Below are positions 1 to 10,933 of a stretch of 64,000 bases of DNA, one piece after another. The DNA comes from Adiantum capillus-veneris. Taxonomy: Eukaryota; Streptophyta; Polypodiopsida; Polypodiales; Pteridaceae. Positions within the stretch are counted from its first letter, which is position 1; the number at the start of each line of letters is the position of its first letter. The position numbers were made by a program, and so were the translations under genes. The notes beneath the pieces are model-generated. The model saw only the letters and a list, made by a program, of their open reading frames with translations, did not search any database and was not told the origin of the DNA. Location: assembly GCA_014529385.2 (NCBI GenBank), contig CM043971.1, forward strand, positions 61,889,209 to 61,953,208, written 5' to 3'.

Positions 1-51
1 CTCTGTTGTGTCGCGGTAGAATCTTGACTTGGAGTGTCCAAGTTTGTTACA
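1..51 (+). repeat. 3' end of the G1 5' LTR
   Basis: It matches the last ~50 bp of the 3' LTR at 5390-5439 with few differences and ends in CA directly before the primer-binding site. Confidence 0.85.
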
Positions 52-52
52 G

Positions 53-64
53 TGGTATCAGAGC
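53..64 (+). promoter_or_regulatory. G1 primer-binding site (initiator Met tRNA)
   Basis: TGGTATCAGAGC lies one base after the LTR end. It is complementary to the 3' end of plant initiator tRNA-Met, the standard primer for minus-strand synthesis in plant LTR retrotransposons. Confidence 0.9.
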
Positions 65-256
65 ACAGAAAGATTCTTCTTCTACAGAGGATCCGATTCT
101 TTTTGCAGCGCACACAGCTTTTGGAAAAGAATTTGCATACCCCGACCCTGGACTTATTAGCCATTCCCACCCTTCATACATCGCGCATCGAGCGCACTCC
201 CATCTTCATCGCTTTGTCTTACAGGGCATAAAGCCATTAAGAATCCCAGATTACAC

Positions 257-1064
257 GTGGGTTCTCGTGAAGAATCTGAAGGAGATGACACCTCTCAGTG
301 GGAAGGCAAAGAAAAGTTGAAAATCGGTGCGGGAACTGAAGAAAAGAATGAAGATTTGGGGCAAATTTTTTCTCCGGACAAGTTTGCCAGAAAGAAGCAC
401 AAGCGTCAACTACAGATTGGCATATGTGCGAATAGATTGATTCAATACTCCAAGGACTCGAGGTTGGCGAAACACCTGAAGAATTACCCGATTGATAAGA
501 TTTACTTGAGATGGCATGTGGCCATTGCTTCTCCTCTCACGTAGGGAAGAAAGCGGAAAAGACAGACAAGTGAGGAAAAGCGGAACCTGTATTCGCAGAA
601 AGACATGGACAAGCACTCTTGAAAAGAAGCACTTCTACAGAGCCAACCAATATGACTTCCTCGAAGACAAGAGCAAGACAACAAAAGAATTTAAGGAAGA
701 TGGACACTCGATTAAATTTGAATCCTTTTCTGGGTTCCGAGATGCTCGAACATGGTGGTCCACTCTTCTTCTGAGGAAGGAAGCTCCAGTTACTTGGCTG
801 ACTCGGGAGTACGAACGAGATATACGAACCGCTTGGAATCATCTTCGGATGACCAAGGGAGATTCTTTGGACGCTTATTGCGAGAGATCTTGGAACTCTT
901 TTCTACCAGCTTCTTCATTTACGAAGGTCTTGTTTAAGAAACAGATTGAGTGGTTTTGCTGCGGACTTCCTAGCCGAGACTACTGCTTGAAACAAAAGTC
1001 GAATTCTACTCAAGAATTGATGGGTCATGAGAAACGGGGTTTGCCATACACTCGGGAAATTTGA
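257..1064 (+). pseudogene. G1 gag remnant
   Basis: Two overlapping frames (257-544, then 516-1064) together resemble the Gag of G2 at 28563-29528. The shared block runs from a KRQLQIG/RRQLIGDA-like stretch through ANQYDFLEDKSK, then the capsid-like segment around RDARTWWSTLLLRKEAP and a DSLDAYCERSWNSF-like stretch. Frame changes near 530 and stops make it non-functional. The 5' leader (65-256) is homologous to the leader of Gypsy F on the minus strand near 50460-50580. Confidence 0.7.
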
Positions 1065-1115
1065 CTTACCCCACTGATGAGATCTTGACTCAGAGAACCT
1101 AACACACCTCTCACA

Positions 1116-1611
1116 ATGAAAGTAGAAAGAGAAAGAGTTCCCAAAACAAAGAAAAGAAAGATACACGTCCCTGACAAACTCTTAGAGAAAGGGTTATCTA
1201 TCTCAAAGAGGGGAAGTTTTCTGGATGCGGGGAATATGGGCACATCTCCGCAAAGTGCATCAAAAAGGCACAGCAAGAACAGACTGAAGATAAAACAGAG
1301 AGTTCTAGAGCAGCAGAGGAATGTGGCAGAAAAGGCAGATGAAGATAGAACTGGTACCACATTGCGTGGGGCCCGAACCAAATCAGATGAACGAAAGTAC
1401 AAAACTTTGCCGCACCTAGGGCAAAGTGAAAGAACAAGAAGCCCTCATTTTCTTTGATGGAGGAGCCAAGGCCAACTTCTTTTCACTTGAATTGGCGGCT
1501 CGATTTGGAATTACGCCCGACGGGCTGAGGCCACAGGCAGAGGTAGTTCTAGCGACACCCGGACGGGATGATGCCATTACACCGATCATTGGCAAACTTC
1601 GTTTGCAATGA
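1116..1611 (+). pseudogene. G1 zinc knuckle and aspartic protease remnant
   Basis: Near 1200-1270 one frame reads a CCHC-like stretch (CGEYGHISAKC), the nucleocapsid knuckle of Gag. From 1426 a protease-like block begins with IFFDGGAKANFFSLELAA, where FDGGA stands in place of the usual D-S/T-G-A active site, so one catalytic-loop residue has changed. It ends at a TGA at 1609-1611. The stretch 1612-1907 keeps scattered pol similarity but has no open frame. Confidence 0.6.
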
Positions 1612-1907
1612 CAGGGGTGTTTAGCGCACGAGGACTTTTACGTAATGCCCTAGGGAGCTTGTGACGTCCTCCTCGAAATCCCTTGGTACCAAAAGAACAA
1701 TGCCATGGTTGACTATCGGATTGAAAAAGCGACTTTGACAAATGAAGGGCACAGAGATTGTACTTGATGAAATTTAGCTTCTTTCCTTAATCTTCTAGAG
1801 AGAACTTAATGATGATTGAAGGTCGAGTATGTTTTGACCTTGATAAAGAACGCTAGGATTTTCTCCACACTCATGCCGATTGCTTTTCAAAGGGCCTGCT
1901 AGGCGAG

Positions 1908-3154
1908 TTGCCAGCTCGTCCTAAGGATCATACCATTGATCTGATACCTGGAAGCACACCACCGAACCGGCCACCTTATCGTGTGAGCCGAGCCCAGAAC
2001 GAAGAGATTATGAACCAAGTGAAAGACCTCATGGAAAAGGGTCTTATCCAACCGAGTGCTTCACCTTACTGCTCTCCGATGTTGGTGGTTTTGAAGAAAG
2101 ACGGATCTTGGAGAATGTGCATTGACTATAGAGCTCTCAACAAAATCACCATCAAGAACAAATTTCCAATTCCCAGGATCGATGATATTCTACACCGACT
2201 ACAGAGATCCTCTTGTTTCAACAGGATTAATTTGAAGAGCGGATATCATCAGATCCGAATCGCGCAGGGAGATGTCTACAAGACAGCTTTTCGAACGACC
2301 TTCGGTTTATTCGAGTTTTTGGTGATGCCTTTTGGGCTTACCAATGCTCCAACGACCTTTAATCGAATGATGGACAGGATTTTCAAAGAGTACAAATCTT
2401 TTGTGGACACTTTCTTTGATGACATTATTGTCTTCTCCAAGGATGAGGCAAAACATAGAGAACATCTGCCACAGGTCTTTCAGGTATTACGAGATCACAA
2501 GTTGGTGATTAATGCAAAGAAAAGTAAAAATTCAATTTGTTTTTGGATTGATTGGGTAGAGTTAGCGGCAGCCATGCAGTTGGCTAATGGTGACTACTTC
2601 AAACTGGAAAAATTCAAAGGCAAATCTAAGGCAAGATCCCTCATGCGTTAGCCGTTGTTGGGCAAAAAAAAGAGTGGAACACCTCTATAGCTTTATAGAC
2701 CAAGAGTGTTAAAACTTCAACCTCATCACCAAAAAATATGTCAAAATCACTCTTAGTAAACCCCAACCAAAAGACAAACAAACGAGGTGGAAAATTTTTC
2801 TTTTGCAATTTAAATTTCATATTGCTCACATTGAAGGGCTCTGGCACTTAATAGAGCCGCTTGAGGATGCATTTGTAGCAATTAGTGCAGATGAAACCGG
2901 CCAAGATAGAGACTATCCGTAATTGGCCCGATTTAAAGAATGTCCATGAAGTTGGAAGCTTCTTGGGCTTATGTTCGTACTACCGGCGGTTCATTAGAAA
3001 GTTTGCACAGGTTGCTTCCCCTTTGCATATTATGACACAAAAAGGAGTCCCTTTCTCGTGGGGACCCACAGAGGTGATTGCCTTTCAAACATTGAAAGAG
3101 AAATTGACTACAGGACTAGTTTTGACTTTGCCCGAGACTGCAAGAAGGACGTAA
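1908..3154 (+). pseudogene. G1 reverse transcriptase and start of RNase H, disrupted
   Basis: The frame from 1908 holds classic Ty3/Gypsy RT blocks: [62 protein letters not shown] and the catalytic FFDDIIVFSKDE near 2410-2450. Family identity breaks off after NAKKS near 2530 and resumes at 2885 with PAKIETIRNWPDL and FLGLCSYYRRFIRKFA, the RT-RNase H connection. It ends at TAA 3152-3154, after which most of RNase H is missing. F-F-D-D instead of Y-V/L-D-D is shared with G2, so it is a family trait and not damage. Confidence 0.85.
2531..2884 (+). other. foreign ~350 bp block inside G1 pol
   Basis: G2 carries about 75 bp of pol at the equivalent place. G1 instead has ~350 bp of AT-rich sequence unlike the rest of the element. 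I see no clear terminal repeats or target-site duplication, so it may be an insertion with deletion or a repair patch. Nothing in it is recognisable. Confidence 0.5.
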
Positions 3155-3157
3155 ACG

Positions 3158-4291
3158 ATTTTGTACGCAGTTGCTTGGTATGCCAGTAGGTCAAGTTTGA
3201 CAGGCATAAAGCACAGGGATTGTTACAACCTTTACCCAGCCCTTGGGAAAGTATTGCAATGGATTTCATTTTTTATCTCTCGAGAACACAGAGTGGGCAC
3301 AATGGTATCTGGACTCGTATTGACAGATTTAGCAAGCAAGCTCATTTCATTGAAGAAAACAGTGAAGCCGGATCACTTAGTGAGACTGTTTGTGGCCCAG
3401 ATTTTCATATTACATGGCATGCTTGAGACAATTGTCTCCGACAGAGATCCCCGATTTACGAGTTTGTTTTGGAAGGCTATTTGGGAAAACATTGGCACGC
3501 GGTTGCAGTTCTCGTCATCTTTTCACCCTTCATACAGATGGGCAATCTGAGATTGCAAATTCAGTCGTACTGGATTTGTTGAAGTCTTCTTCGTTGGATC
3601 AGAAGACTACATGAGAAAAGGTTTTTACCTTCCATGAAATATGCCTACAATAACACGATCAACTCTTTGATGGGGAAGGTGTCATTTGAGATTATTGAAT
3701 TTGCTACGAAGGTTCCACCCTTCCTTAGCACGAAAGATAAGATTTTCTTTTGAAGCTGACTAGTTCACAAGGGACTTCGACTTGGTCAGAAAGGCTTTGG
3801 AGAAATCTCACGAAAGACAGAAAAAGGCAGCAGATCGCCATCGTCGTGATTTGAAATTAAAGCAGAACGATTGGGTGCTCTTACGTCAGAAGGCATGCCT
3901 GAGAAAGAAAAAGGGAAAGGAGCGGCTTTTTCCAAAGCTTAGCATGAGATACTATGGAGCTTTCCAAATCCGAAAAGATAAATGATGTCTCCTTTCGACT
4001 GAAGCTGCCCGATACTTGGAGGATTCACAATGCTTTTCATGTGAGTCTTTTGAAGCCTTTTAAAGGCGATGTGCCCGATGATGGGAGCCAGATGGGCGAC
4101 CCGAAGTGGAGGAAAACGAGGAGATACTCGTTCCAGAACAGATTTTGGCACATAAAGATAGAAAGGTAAGGCGGTTCTTGGTTAAATTCAAGAACTATCC
4201 CGCATTGGATACGAAGTGGATGGAGCAAGAGGACCTGGCAGATACTCCTCAGATTATGAACCTTTACCTTGAAGCATTTGGTTTAGCATAG
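3158..4291 (+). pseudogene. G1 integrase and chromodomain-like C-terminus
   Basis: Pieces in several frames read VKFDRHKAQGLL, then WESIAMDFIF with the first catalytic Asp, TIVSDRDPRFTSLFWK with the second Asp (near 3430-3470), AYNNTINSLMGK, and the C-terminal block RKKAADRHRRD...WVLL...KKGKERLFPKLSMRYYG at 3782-3960. The final stretch (about 4106-4291), EILVPEQILAHKDRKVRRFL then VKFKNYPALDTKWMEQEDLA, has the chromodomain layout: a basic start, L-V-K-F-K-N-Y then W-x-x-E. Chromodomains of this lineage are thought to tether integrase to modified histones. Frameshifts and stops occur throughout. Confidence 0.75.
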
Positions 4292-4881
4292 TCTATTCCA
4301 AAATTGAACCCCGAACTCAGCTGGGCAGAATTTGGTGTAGTGAGTATGCACAAGAGGGGAGTCGCTCCACTCCTTTGTCAACAGATTGCCCCGATTTTTT
4401 ATACTAAAGTCACTGATGTCTCTATTGAGTTTCAGGGATACTGTGGGCTGACAGTATATATGCTATATGACTTTATGAACTAGAATTCCCGAAAATATGA
4501 TATTGATTTGTAGTTGACTTGTTTAAGTGCAAGAACTGATAGACGAAATGACTGCAGCATTTCGGTCTGAAAGATCTCGATAGACGTGATTGCAATAAGG
4601 ATTAGTTAATCAGGCATCTACGAGGTCCCGAGTGGATCTAGATGCGATTGCTAAATACGTTGCCGATTAATCATGGTCTGAGATCTGAATGAATTTTGAA
4701 TGTGATTTGTCATGTGATGTCAAGTGATGTCCTGTGATGCGACTGTCGATTGGTACATGTGCTAGATATGTGTTCCTAGTGCATCGGTACTAACAGTCAA
4801 TGTCTGCTAAGACAGTTTATGGCTTCTGTCTGTTTTGCAGGCATAATCAAGGGCGTTTACAATGCTTTCAAGAGGGGGGTA
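4292..4881 (+). other. G1 3' untranslated region with polypurine tract
   Basis: It contains no open frame of note. It ends in the purine run AAGAGGGGGGTA at 4870-4881, directly before the LTR start, which is the expected plus-strand primer. The same run is found in reverse complement next to the G2 LTR at 17477. Confidence 0.75.
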
Positions 4882-5439
4882 TGCCACAAACTGGTGACGT
4901 GGCAACACGCTTCCAAAGCAGGACAGCAGGGAAAACAGCCCGGAAAACACGCTGAATTGTTGACGTGGCAGTGTACGGATCCCCGTGATTTGCGGCGTGA
5001 ATTGCGACAGCCTGCTGACGTGGCTGAGCGTACGGAATTCCACTTTTTGCGCTGGGAAAAAGCAGTTGAACATCCTACGCAATGGCTAAGAAGCTTTTGG
5101 GGGAAACTTGCTTTATTTTAATGCTTTTAATTTTGGCAACTTTTGGGGCTCTGCTTTTGGCATCCCTTGTAATCAATAGATAGATGGACAGGGCTCCCAC
5201 TTCTTAGAGTATCTCGACGCAGAGTCTGAGAGTGAGACCCCTCCCACTCTCTTGTACTTTGAGCACAGATTTAATACAAAAAGAAATACCGAAAGGGGCG
5301 CCAGTCTTTGGGGCCAATATCTCTAGGCACAGAACTCCGCCAGCCCGTGTCGAATTAATTGTAAACTGTGAACTGTTTTGAAGTGAATCTCTGCTGTGTT
5401 GAGGTAGAATCTTGACTTGGAGTGTCCAAGTTTGTTACA
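4882..5439 (+). repeat. G1 3' LTR
   Basis: It starts TGCCACAAA after the polypurine tract and ends TTTGTTACA (TG...CA). It holds several ACGTGGC/GACGTGG motifs and a GAAATACCGAAAGGGGCGCC block shared by all Gypsy LTRs of this family in the window. It is 558 bp, against 552 bp for the G2 copy. Confidence 0.85.
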
Positions 5440-5497
5440 TCCGTTCCTTCTCTGAACCACCACACTATGCATACATTCCTGAAATTTTCCCCCTTCA
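5440..5497. other. spacer between G1 and Copia B
   Basis: This 58-bp non-LTR spacer contains ACACTATGCATACA (5462-5475), repeated at 36552-36565 just beyond the far end of Copia B. Nothing else is recognisable. Confidence 0.5.
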
Positions 5498-5569
5498 TGT
5501 TAGAGTTACACCACTATTGCTTCGCCATTTTGTACGGCTAGTGATTGTCCCGGGTTGGCCACCCATCGC

Positions 5570-5977
5570 ACATCATGTAGATCGCATGGGCGGACACTCT
5601 TAGCACGAGTCCGGCCGGTCATTTTCTGAGCCTGGCTGAGTGCACACATTTTTAGCCATTTTTGGGCTTTTAAGTTTTTTGCACCAGTTACACATTTTTG
5701 CCCTACCTCAACCTAAGATTCTATAAATAGAATGCTTAGGGTCTTGTAGTCATTCAGATTGTGTATTGAGAGCACATCATGTAGATTGCATGGGCAGACA
5801 CTCTTAGCACGAGTCCGGCCGGTCATTTTTTGAGCCTGGCTGAGTGCACACATTTTTAGCCATTTTTGGGCTTTTATGTTTTTTGCACCAGTTACACATT
5901 TTTGCCCTACCTCAACCTAAGATTCTATAAATAGAATGCTTAGGGTCTTGTAGTCATTCAGATTGTGTATTGAGAGC
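5570..5977 (+). repeat. tandem duplication of the LTR promoter block (2 x 204 bp)
   Basis: Copies 5570-5773 and 5774-5977 are nearly identical (ACATCATGTAGAT...GTATTGAGAGC), each with a CTATAAATAG TATA box. The 3' LTR at 31261-31588 has a single copy, so the duplication arose after integration. Confidence 0.85.
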
Positions 5978-5998
5978 ATCATTTGCAAAGCATTTGTG

Positions 5999-6103
<105 letters not shown>

Positions 6104-6152
6104 GCGTTTTCGACGCGCGTGGCTCACACTCTTTCCGCTGCTCACTCTCACA

Positions 6153-6164
6153 TGGTATCAGTCG
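6153..6164 (+). promoter_or_regulatory. Copia B primer-binding site
   Basis: TGGTATCAGTCG follows the LTR end. The first nine bases match the initiator-Met primer site and the rest has diverged. Confidence 0.7.
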
Positions 6165-7032
6165 CCAACGGAGAATCTTGATCGATCTCTCCTCCTGAGG
6201 CTAGCGCTTGCAATTTTGGCTCCTTCACTTGCAAAAAACTCCAATTTCAGCCTAGCATTTTGCAACACCTAGCGTTTTTGGACAGACCTCCGTTTTTCCA
6301 TGTTCTGCTGGCGTTTTTGGTGATTTGTGGCGGTTTTTTCACAAAACGCTGATCTTGTGTACCTACAAGAGCGGCCAAGGAACACCCAAGAGTCTTCTAC
6401 ATTGCCTTGAACTTGCAGATCTACACCTTGGACAGGTATCTACACCCAATTGGCACCATTTTCGGTACTTACTACTTGCTGTTTTTTCTCTGTTTTCAGC
6501 CCCTCGACAGCAGAAAAGTGGAGAACCCTCTCCTCTGACACTCTGCGACGCTCCCACACCGACCGGTGGCGTACAGGCACGCTGAAAACTCTATTACAGC
6601 AGCGTTTTCAGCACCCTTTGCAGTGTTTTTTTAAGGGCGGACATCACGCTGAACTTTTACCTCTTGCGCTGTTGAACCATCCCTTGCTCATCAAGACACC
6701 ATCCGGTGGTTTTCTGTGCGGTTATCTTGGACTGCTACAGCCTTGGGAACGGTACCTTTATAAACGACTTGCGATCTTATCGATCTACCTTTGGGACTTC
6801 TCTCTGAGCACGCGACATGTTGACTCCAAAGCAGAAGGGACAACAACAATAGTCCCAAAAGGGGGCCACTACGTCTTCTGGGACTACGGCCACTTCCACT
6901 TCTGCGACTACGTCGGCATCTACCAACGCTACATCCAACAATTATGCCCTCACCCAGTTTGTTGACGAGAAGAAGTTGGATTTACACAACTATTCTGTGT
7001 GAAGGACACGAGTCCGCACAATTATTGCCTAC
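6165..7032 (+). other. Copia B leader, no recognisable gene
   Basis: This is untranslated leader with repeated GCGTTTTTGG-like stretches. A long open frame at 6450-6965 has no recognisable domain and I treat it as chance. Similar GCGTTTTT-rich leader sequence occurs in element H near 10550-10760 (minus strand). Confidence 0.5.
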
Positions 7033-7904
7033 CATCGACTCTGGGAATGGTTGAATGATTTCACCCATTCGGCTACTCAACATTCCCTTCCCACAGCCAC
7101 TCAGGCCCAGATCGACGAGTGGGTGGATCAGGACATACGAGCCTTCACCTTTCTTATGATGAACCTCTTGGACCGCATCACGAAGGAAGTTTTCAAGAGG
7201 AGCATGCACATCCATTGCGGAGACAAATTCTTCATCAGTTTGAGGAGACCTCGTTTGCCAGACAGATCACACTTGAACGGGAGTTGTACAACCTCCAGTT
7301 CAAGGATTTCAACTCACTCGATGGGTTGACCCGCCGCATGCGGGAACTCTGAGACGACCTTGTCTCTGATAGAGGCGACATCACCTCGGCACGCATGGCT
7401 AGCCTCTTACTATTCAAGCATCCCCCACGCTTTAATCCCTATTTTCAAAGTTTGCTCACATCTGGACGTACCTCTTTTCCCACTTGGGACGAGATTCTCC
7501 CTTCCCTTAGACAGATTGAGGGGCACTCCGCATTCCGAGCCAGAGGTGCTGTTGATGTAGAAGGAGCTTTGATAGCTCAAAAAGGGACAAGAAAGGTAAA
7601 GGTAAGAAGAAGAAGAAGAAGAACAAGGACATCGAATGTTACCATTGCCACAAGAAAGGGCACAGAGAATCAGAATGCAGAAAGAAGGCGAGACGAGGCC
7701 AAAAGGGAGAAACAGACAGCCTCGACTGCAATTGTAGCCTCTCACGAGACAACGGGGACCGCTCTTGTTGCGACGACGGACCATGCCCTTGCTACATCAC
7801 AGTCAGGTACTTGGGTTGTTGACAGTGGAGCCACCACTCACATGACTCCCCAACAGTCATGATTTAGCTCTCTTAGGGAGACTCACGGGCAGACCGTCAC
7901 TATG
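7033..7904 (+). pseudogene. Copia B gag, zinc knuckle and protease start
   Basis: Gag-like frames read EWVDQDIRAFTFLMMNLLD, then LYNLQFKDFNSLDGL and ASLLLFKHPPRFNPYFQSLL with frameshifts between them. A full CCHC knuckle (CYHCHKKGHRESEC) lies at about 7639-7680. The protease active site TWVVDSGATTHMT is intact near 7810-7850, followed by a TGA at 7860-7862 and HGQTVTMAEG up to the junction with element H. Gag binds RNA and the protease would process the polyprotein. Frameshifts and stops make it inactive. Confidence 0.75.
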
Positions 7905-7938
7905 GCAGAAGGTGAGAGAGAGAAAGAGAATGGCGCGT

Positions 7939-8022
<84 letters not shown>

Positions 8023-8389
8023 AGACAGGAGACAGATGGTGGAAAGGTTGGTAGCCCAATAACTCCAGATGGCTACAGGGTGTGAGACAATACAAGACAA
8101 TGAGAAAGAGGGTGCCCCCCCTCCTCTATATAGGAGAATAGGGGCTGGTCGGGCAATAATCCTTAATACAGCCCAATGACCTAAAAATATGACTCTCCAA
8201 TATAAATGGGGAAATATGTGATCAAAACAGGTCTAAAGTGGGAAATGTGTTGAACAACCCTAAGCGTGCCTGAGATCCCTGTCCAACAGGTGTACGGGTG
8301 GCCAACCCACAACCAAGGGCCAATGCACGTGAGTGGTGAGGAGCCTATAGACAGTGTGCGAAGCATCTGGAGATGAAGAAAATCTAACA
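7905..8389 (-). repeat. element H left (3') LTR
   Basis: It matches 10852-11301 over its length. It is truncated at the outer end, starting near GCAGAAGG. It carries (GC)n 7935-7950 and (GA)34 7951-8018, far longer than the partner's run. Confidence 0.85.
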
Positions 8390-10839
8390 CCCCCTCTCAA
8401 CAACAGATGCGGAGAAGCTGTCGAGGAGAATGCAACACGCCTGGTAAATCTGGAGAAGATGTAAATCCCGGAGAAAAGGATGAGGAGCGCCAGCCAAACA
8501 ATACGACAATCCGTACAGCACCAATGTGATGATATACCTAGATGAATCCAGGATAAGCCCAGATTCACCCTTGAAGGAAAGTGCAAGGTATAGAGCCATG
8601 GTAGTCACCCACAAGACGATATAACCATCAGCTCCATCATGCATAGTATTGACTAAATACCATGACATCCCCACTAACGTCGTCAGTGCCCAATAGTGGG
8701 TGTAGAACTAGGTACTAACATATGCTCCCCAACACAACACACACATGAGCATACATCAACACAAAGTTCAGCGTACTGAGTTTCTTTCATGACTCCGGAG
8801 ATCAAGGGCAGACTCAGCCATAATGAAGCCTAGCACTAAAAGAAGCATGAAATCGAAAAAATTAGCACAAATGAGGTAGTTGATAGGGCATACGCACCAC
8901 AAAAGATGGAAAGAATTAGCACCAATGTGATGATGACCAAGGGTGAAGAAACTCCGATCAAGTCGCATGAGGAAGCTGATGGAGAGGCAAGCTACGAAAT
9001 AAGTCGCTAAAGAGGATTTATATGAGGAAGTAACCTAAGATGAGCGTCGAGTAGCCCATCGGTGATGATCACCACTGGGATGGAGGATTCCAGTGTAGCA
9101 GTATGAGACAAGACGGGGACGCCCCTTGAAGAGGAGCTCTCTGACCAAGAGGAGAGGAAAATTGCCGAGGTAGGAAACCGGTAGCATATCCAAGTCAAAG
9201 AAGCTCGAGCAGAAGAGGGAGGAAGAGCAGGAAGAAGAGGCTCAATAAGGAAGGCATCATCCACCATAGTAGACAAGATGACAAAATAAGCAATCCGTCC
9301 ATGTAGGAACCGCAGTATCTGCAATCTTCCGGGAGAGGAGCCGTCTCAAGGGTATATATAAGCTGCAACATGATCTTTCGTTCCATGGCAGACACACAAT
9401 ATCGGACAAAAGAGTCGGAGGATATCCTAGGGAAAGTCAACATGTGGGAGCACATCCACCACCGGGGTCTGGACAAAAAATCCAAGAGAGAGTCTGCAAG
9501 TGCAAGTCGTGAAGACACGCAACATAGGAGCACTCCCCCCCTAGGAAACTTATGGAATGTGGTGAGGTTAAGGATGGTTGAGAGGATGCATCGGGAAGAA
9601 TGACCGGTGATGTAGAAGTCATAGCCTCGGAATAGACCAGCAAAGCAAGGAACATCCATGAGGTCTTCACCATGTAAGTAGTGCATAGGTACATCCAAAC
9701 TACAAGTGGAGGAGCAACAAAACCAAGCAGAAGCAAGGAAGAGGCTCTACCAAGTAGAGGAAAGGCAAAAGAGCCACCATGGAGCAGTGTGCCGAAAGAG
9801 ACCCTGTAGGCATCCAAATGCCAAAGGATACTCACATCTAGTAGAACATGTCCAAAAGAAGTGTCTGACGTGCCAAGAGGCACGGGTCTATCGTTTAGAG
9901 AACCAATGAAGGAGGTGGATAGGGCAAATCCCAAATAGAGAGACAACAATCGAGAGAAAGGGAGGGAGGGTTACTGAGGGAGAAGCAGCAGTGGCAAATA
10001 CAAGCCACGTCCACATAAGTACCTGTACCAATCCAATCCCCTGCATCTACCTGAGAGCAAGAGAACCTCTAAGAGGGAAGATCTGCAATGTCGTGGGAGC
10101 TCCGTCCGTTGTGCCAGAACCTCTATCTGAGTCCACGTCTCAATGTCAGAGAAGGAGCAAAGCTGAAATGCAATCTGAAAACATGCCGTGTAAGCGCCAC
10201 ACCGGTGCGGGTAGGGCGTAAAGACCTGTGAATCAGGAAGGGTAACTGAAGGGAACCTGACGAGGCAAAGGGGAAGCTGCTGTCCATTCCGGAAAACGCA
10301 GCAAGGAATGCTGTTGTAAACAGAGCATTGAGCCATCCTCAGAGTGTCGGGGGACACCACGTGCTGAAGGTTGGGGCACGAGGACAGGTGGAGCACAAAC
10401 TCCCGGCTGAAAATCAGGGAAAACAGTCCTGAATCTGCATGTGGAAGGTCTATGAGTCGGTGTCGATGCAGGTAGCAATGGAAGAAAATCTTGCGTGGCC
10501 GTGGAGGGAAAACTCCGGCCGGAAGAGGACTCCAATGGGCAGCACAAAAACTGAAAACGCAGGTGTAAAAGAACTCCTCTGCTGGCAAAGCAAAAACGCT
10601 GGCTGCATGGGCAGAAAAACGCAGGCCAGCCAAGAATGCTAGGTAGTAGAGGGGTGTAGAAGAAGGCGCTGGTGGAGGGGAGGAGGTTGGCGATGGAGAG
10701 GAGAGCAAAAGAGGCCTCAATTCACGAAATGCTAGGGCTGAGATCAAAAAACGCTGGCAATCAGAAAAGCACTTCTTCGCGATGAAACTCCTCACAATGG
10801 CCTCCTTGCCGATGGTGATGGCACATCTAGCACCCTTGT
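8390..10839 (-). other. element H interior, no recognisable coding
   Basis: The polypurine tract complement is at 8390-8403. The longest minus-strand frame (9971-10852, 293 codons) begins at the primer site, is Pro/Ser/Phe-rich and has no known domain. Another (9195-9698) is likewise unrecognised. I see no retroviral motifs. Confidence 0.6.
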
Positions 10840-10851
10840 GCTCTGATACCA
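10840..10851 (-). promoter_or_regulatory. element H primer-binding site
   Basis: GCTCTGATACCA on the plus strand is the exact complement of the initiator-Met primer site and lies directly against the LTR start (TGTCAGAG on plus). Confidence 0.9.
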
Positions 10852-10896
10852 TGTCAGAGTGTGCAGTGGAAGGTGAGAGAGAGAAAGAGACAATGG

Positions 10897-10933
<37 letters not shown>

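Larger units (their letters stand above)
1..5439 (+). mobile_element. Gypsy G1: decayed chromodomain Ty3/Gypsy retrotransposon
   Basis: The order is end of 5' LTR (1-51), primer-binding site, gag, zinc knuckle, protease, RT, a remnant of RNase H, integrase, chromodomain-like tail, polypurine tract and 3' LTR (4882-5439). Both LTR ends share the block from GGTAGAATCTTGACTTGGAG to TTTGTTACA. The PR-RT-RH-IN order and the terminal chromodomain-like region place it among plant chromoviruses. Every coding block carries stops or frameshifts. About 350 bp of foreign DNA replaces part of pol (2531-2884), and most of RNase H is gone near 3155. The body of the 5' LTR lies outside the window. It is the same family as G2 (16925-29950), which supplied the comparison for missing parts. 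Confidence 0.9.

Noticed and set aside
9971-10852. A 293-codon minus-strand frame inside element H
   Set aside because: It starts at the tRNA primer site, has no known domain and a low-complexity composition. It is more likely leader sequence than a gene.
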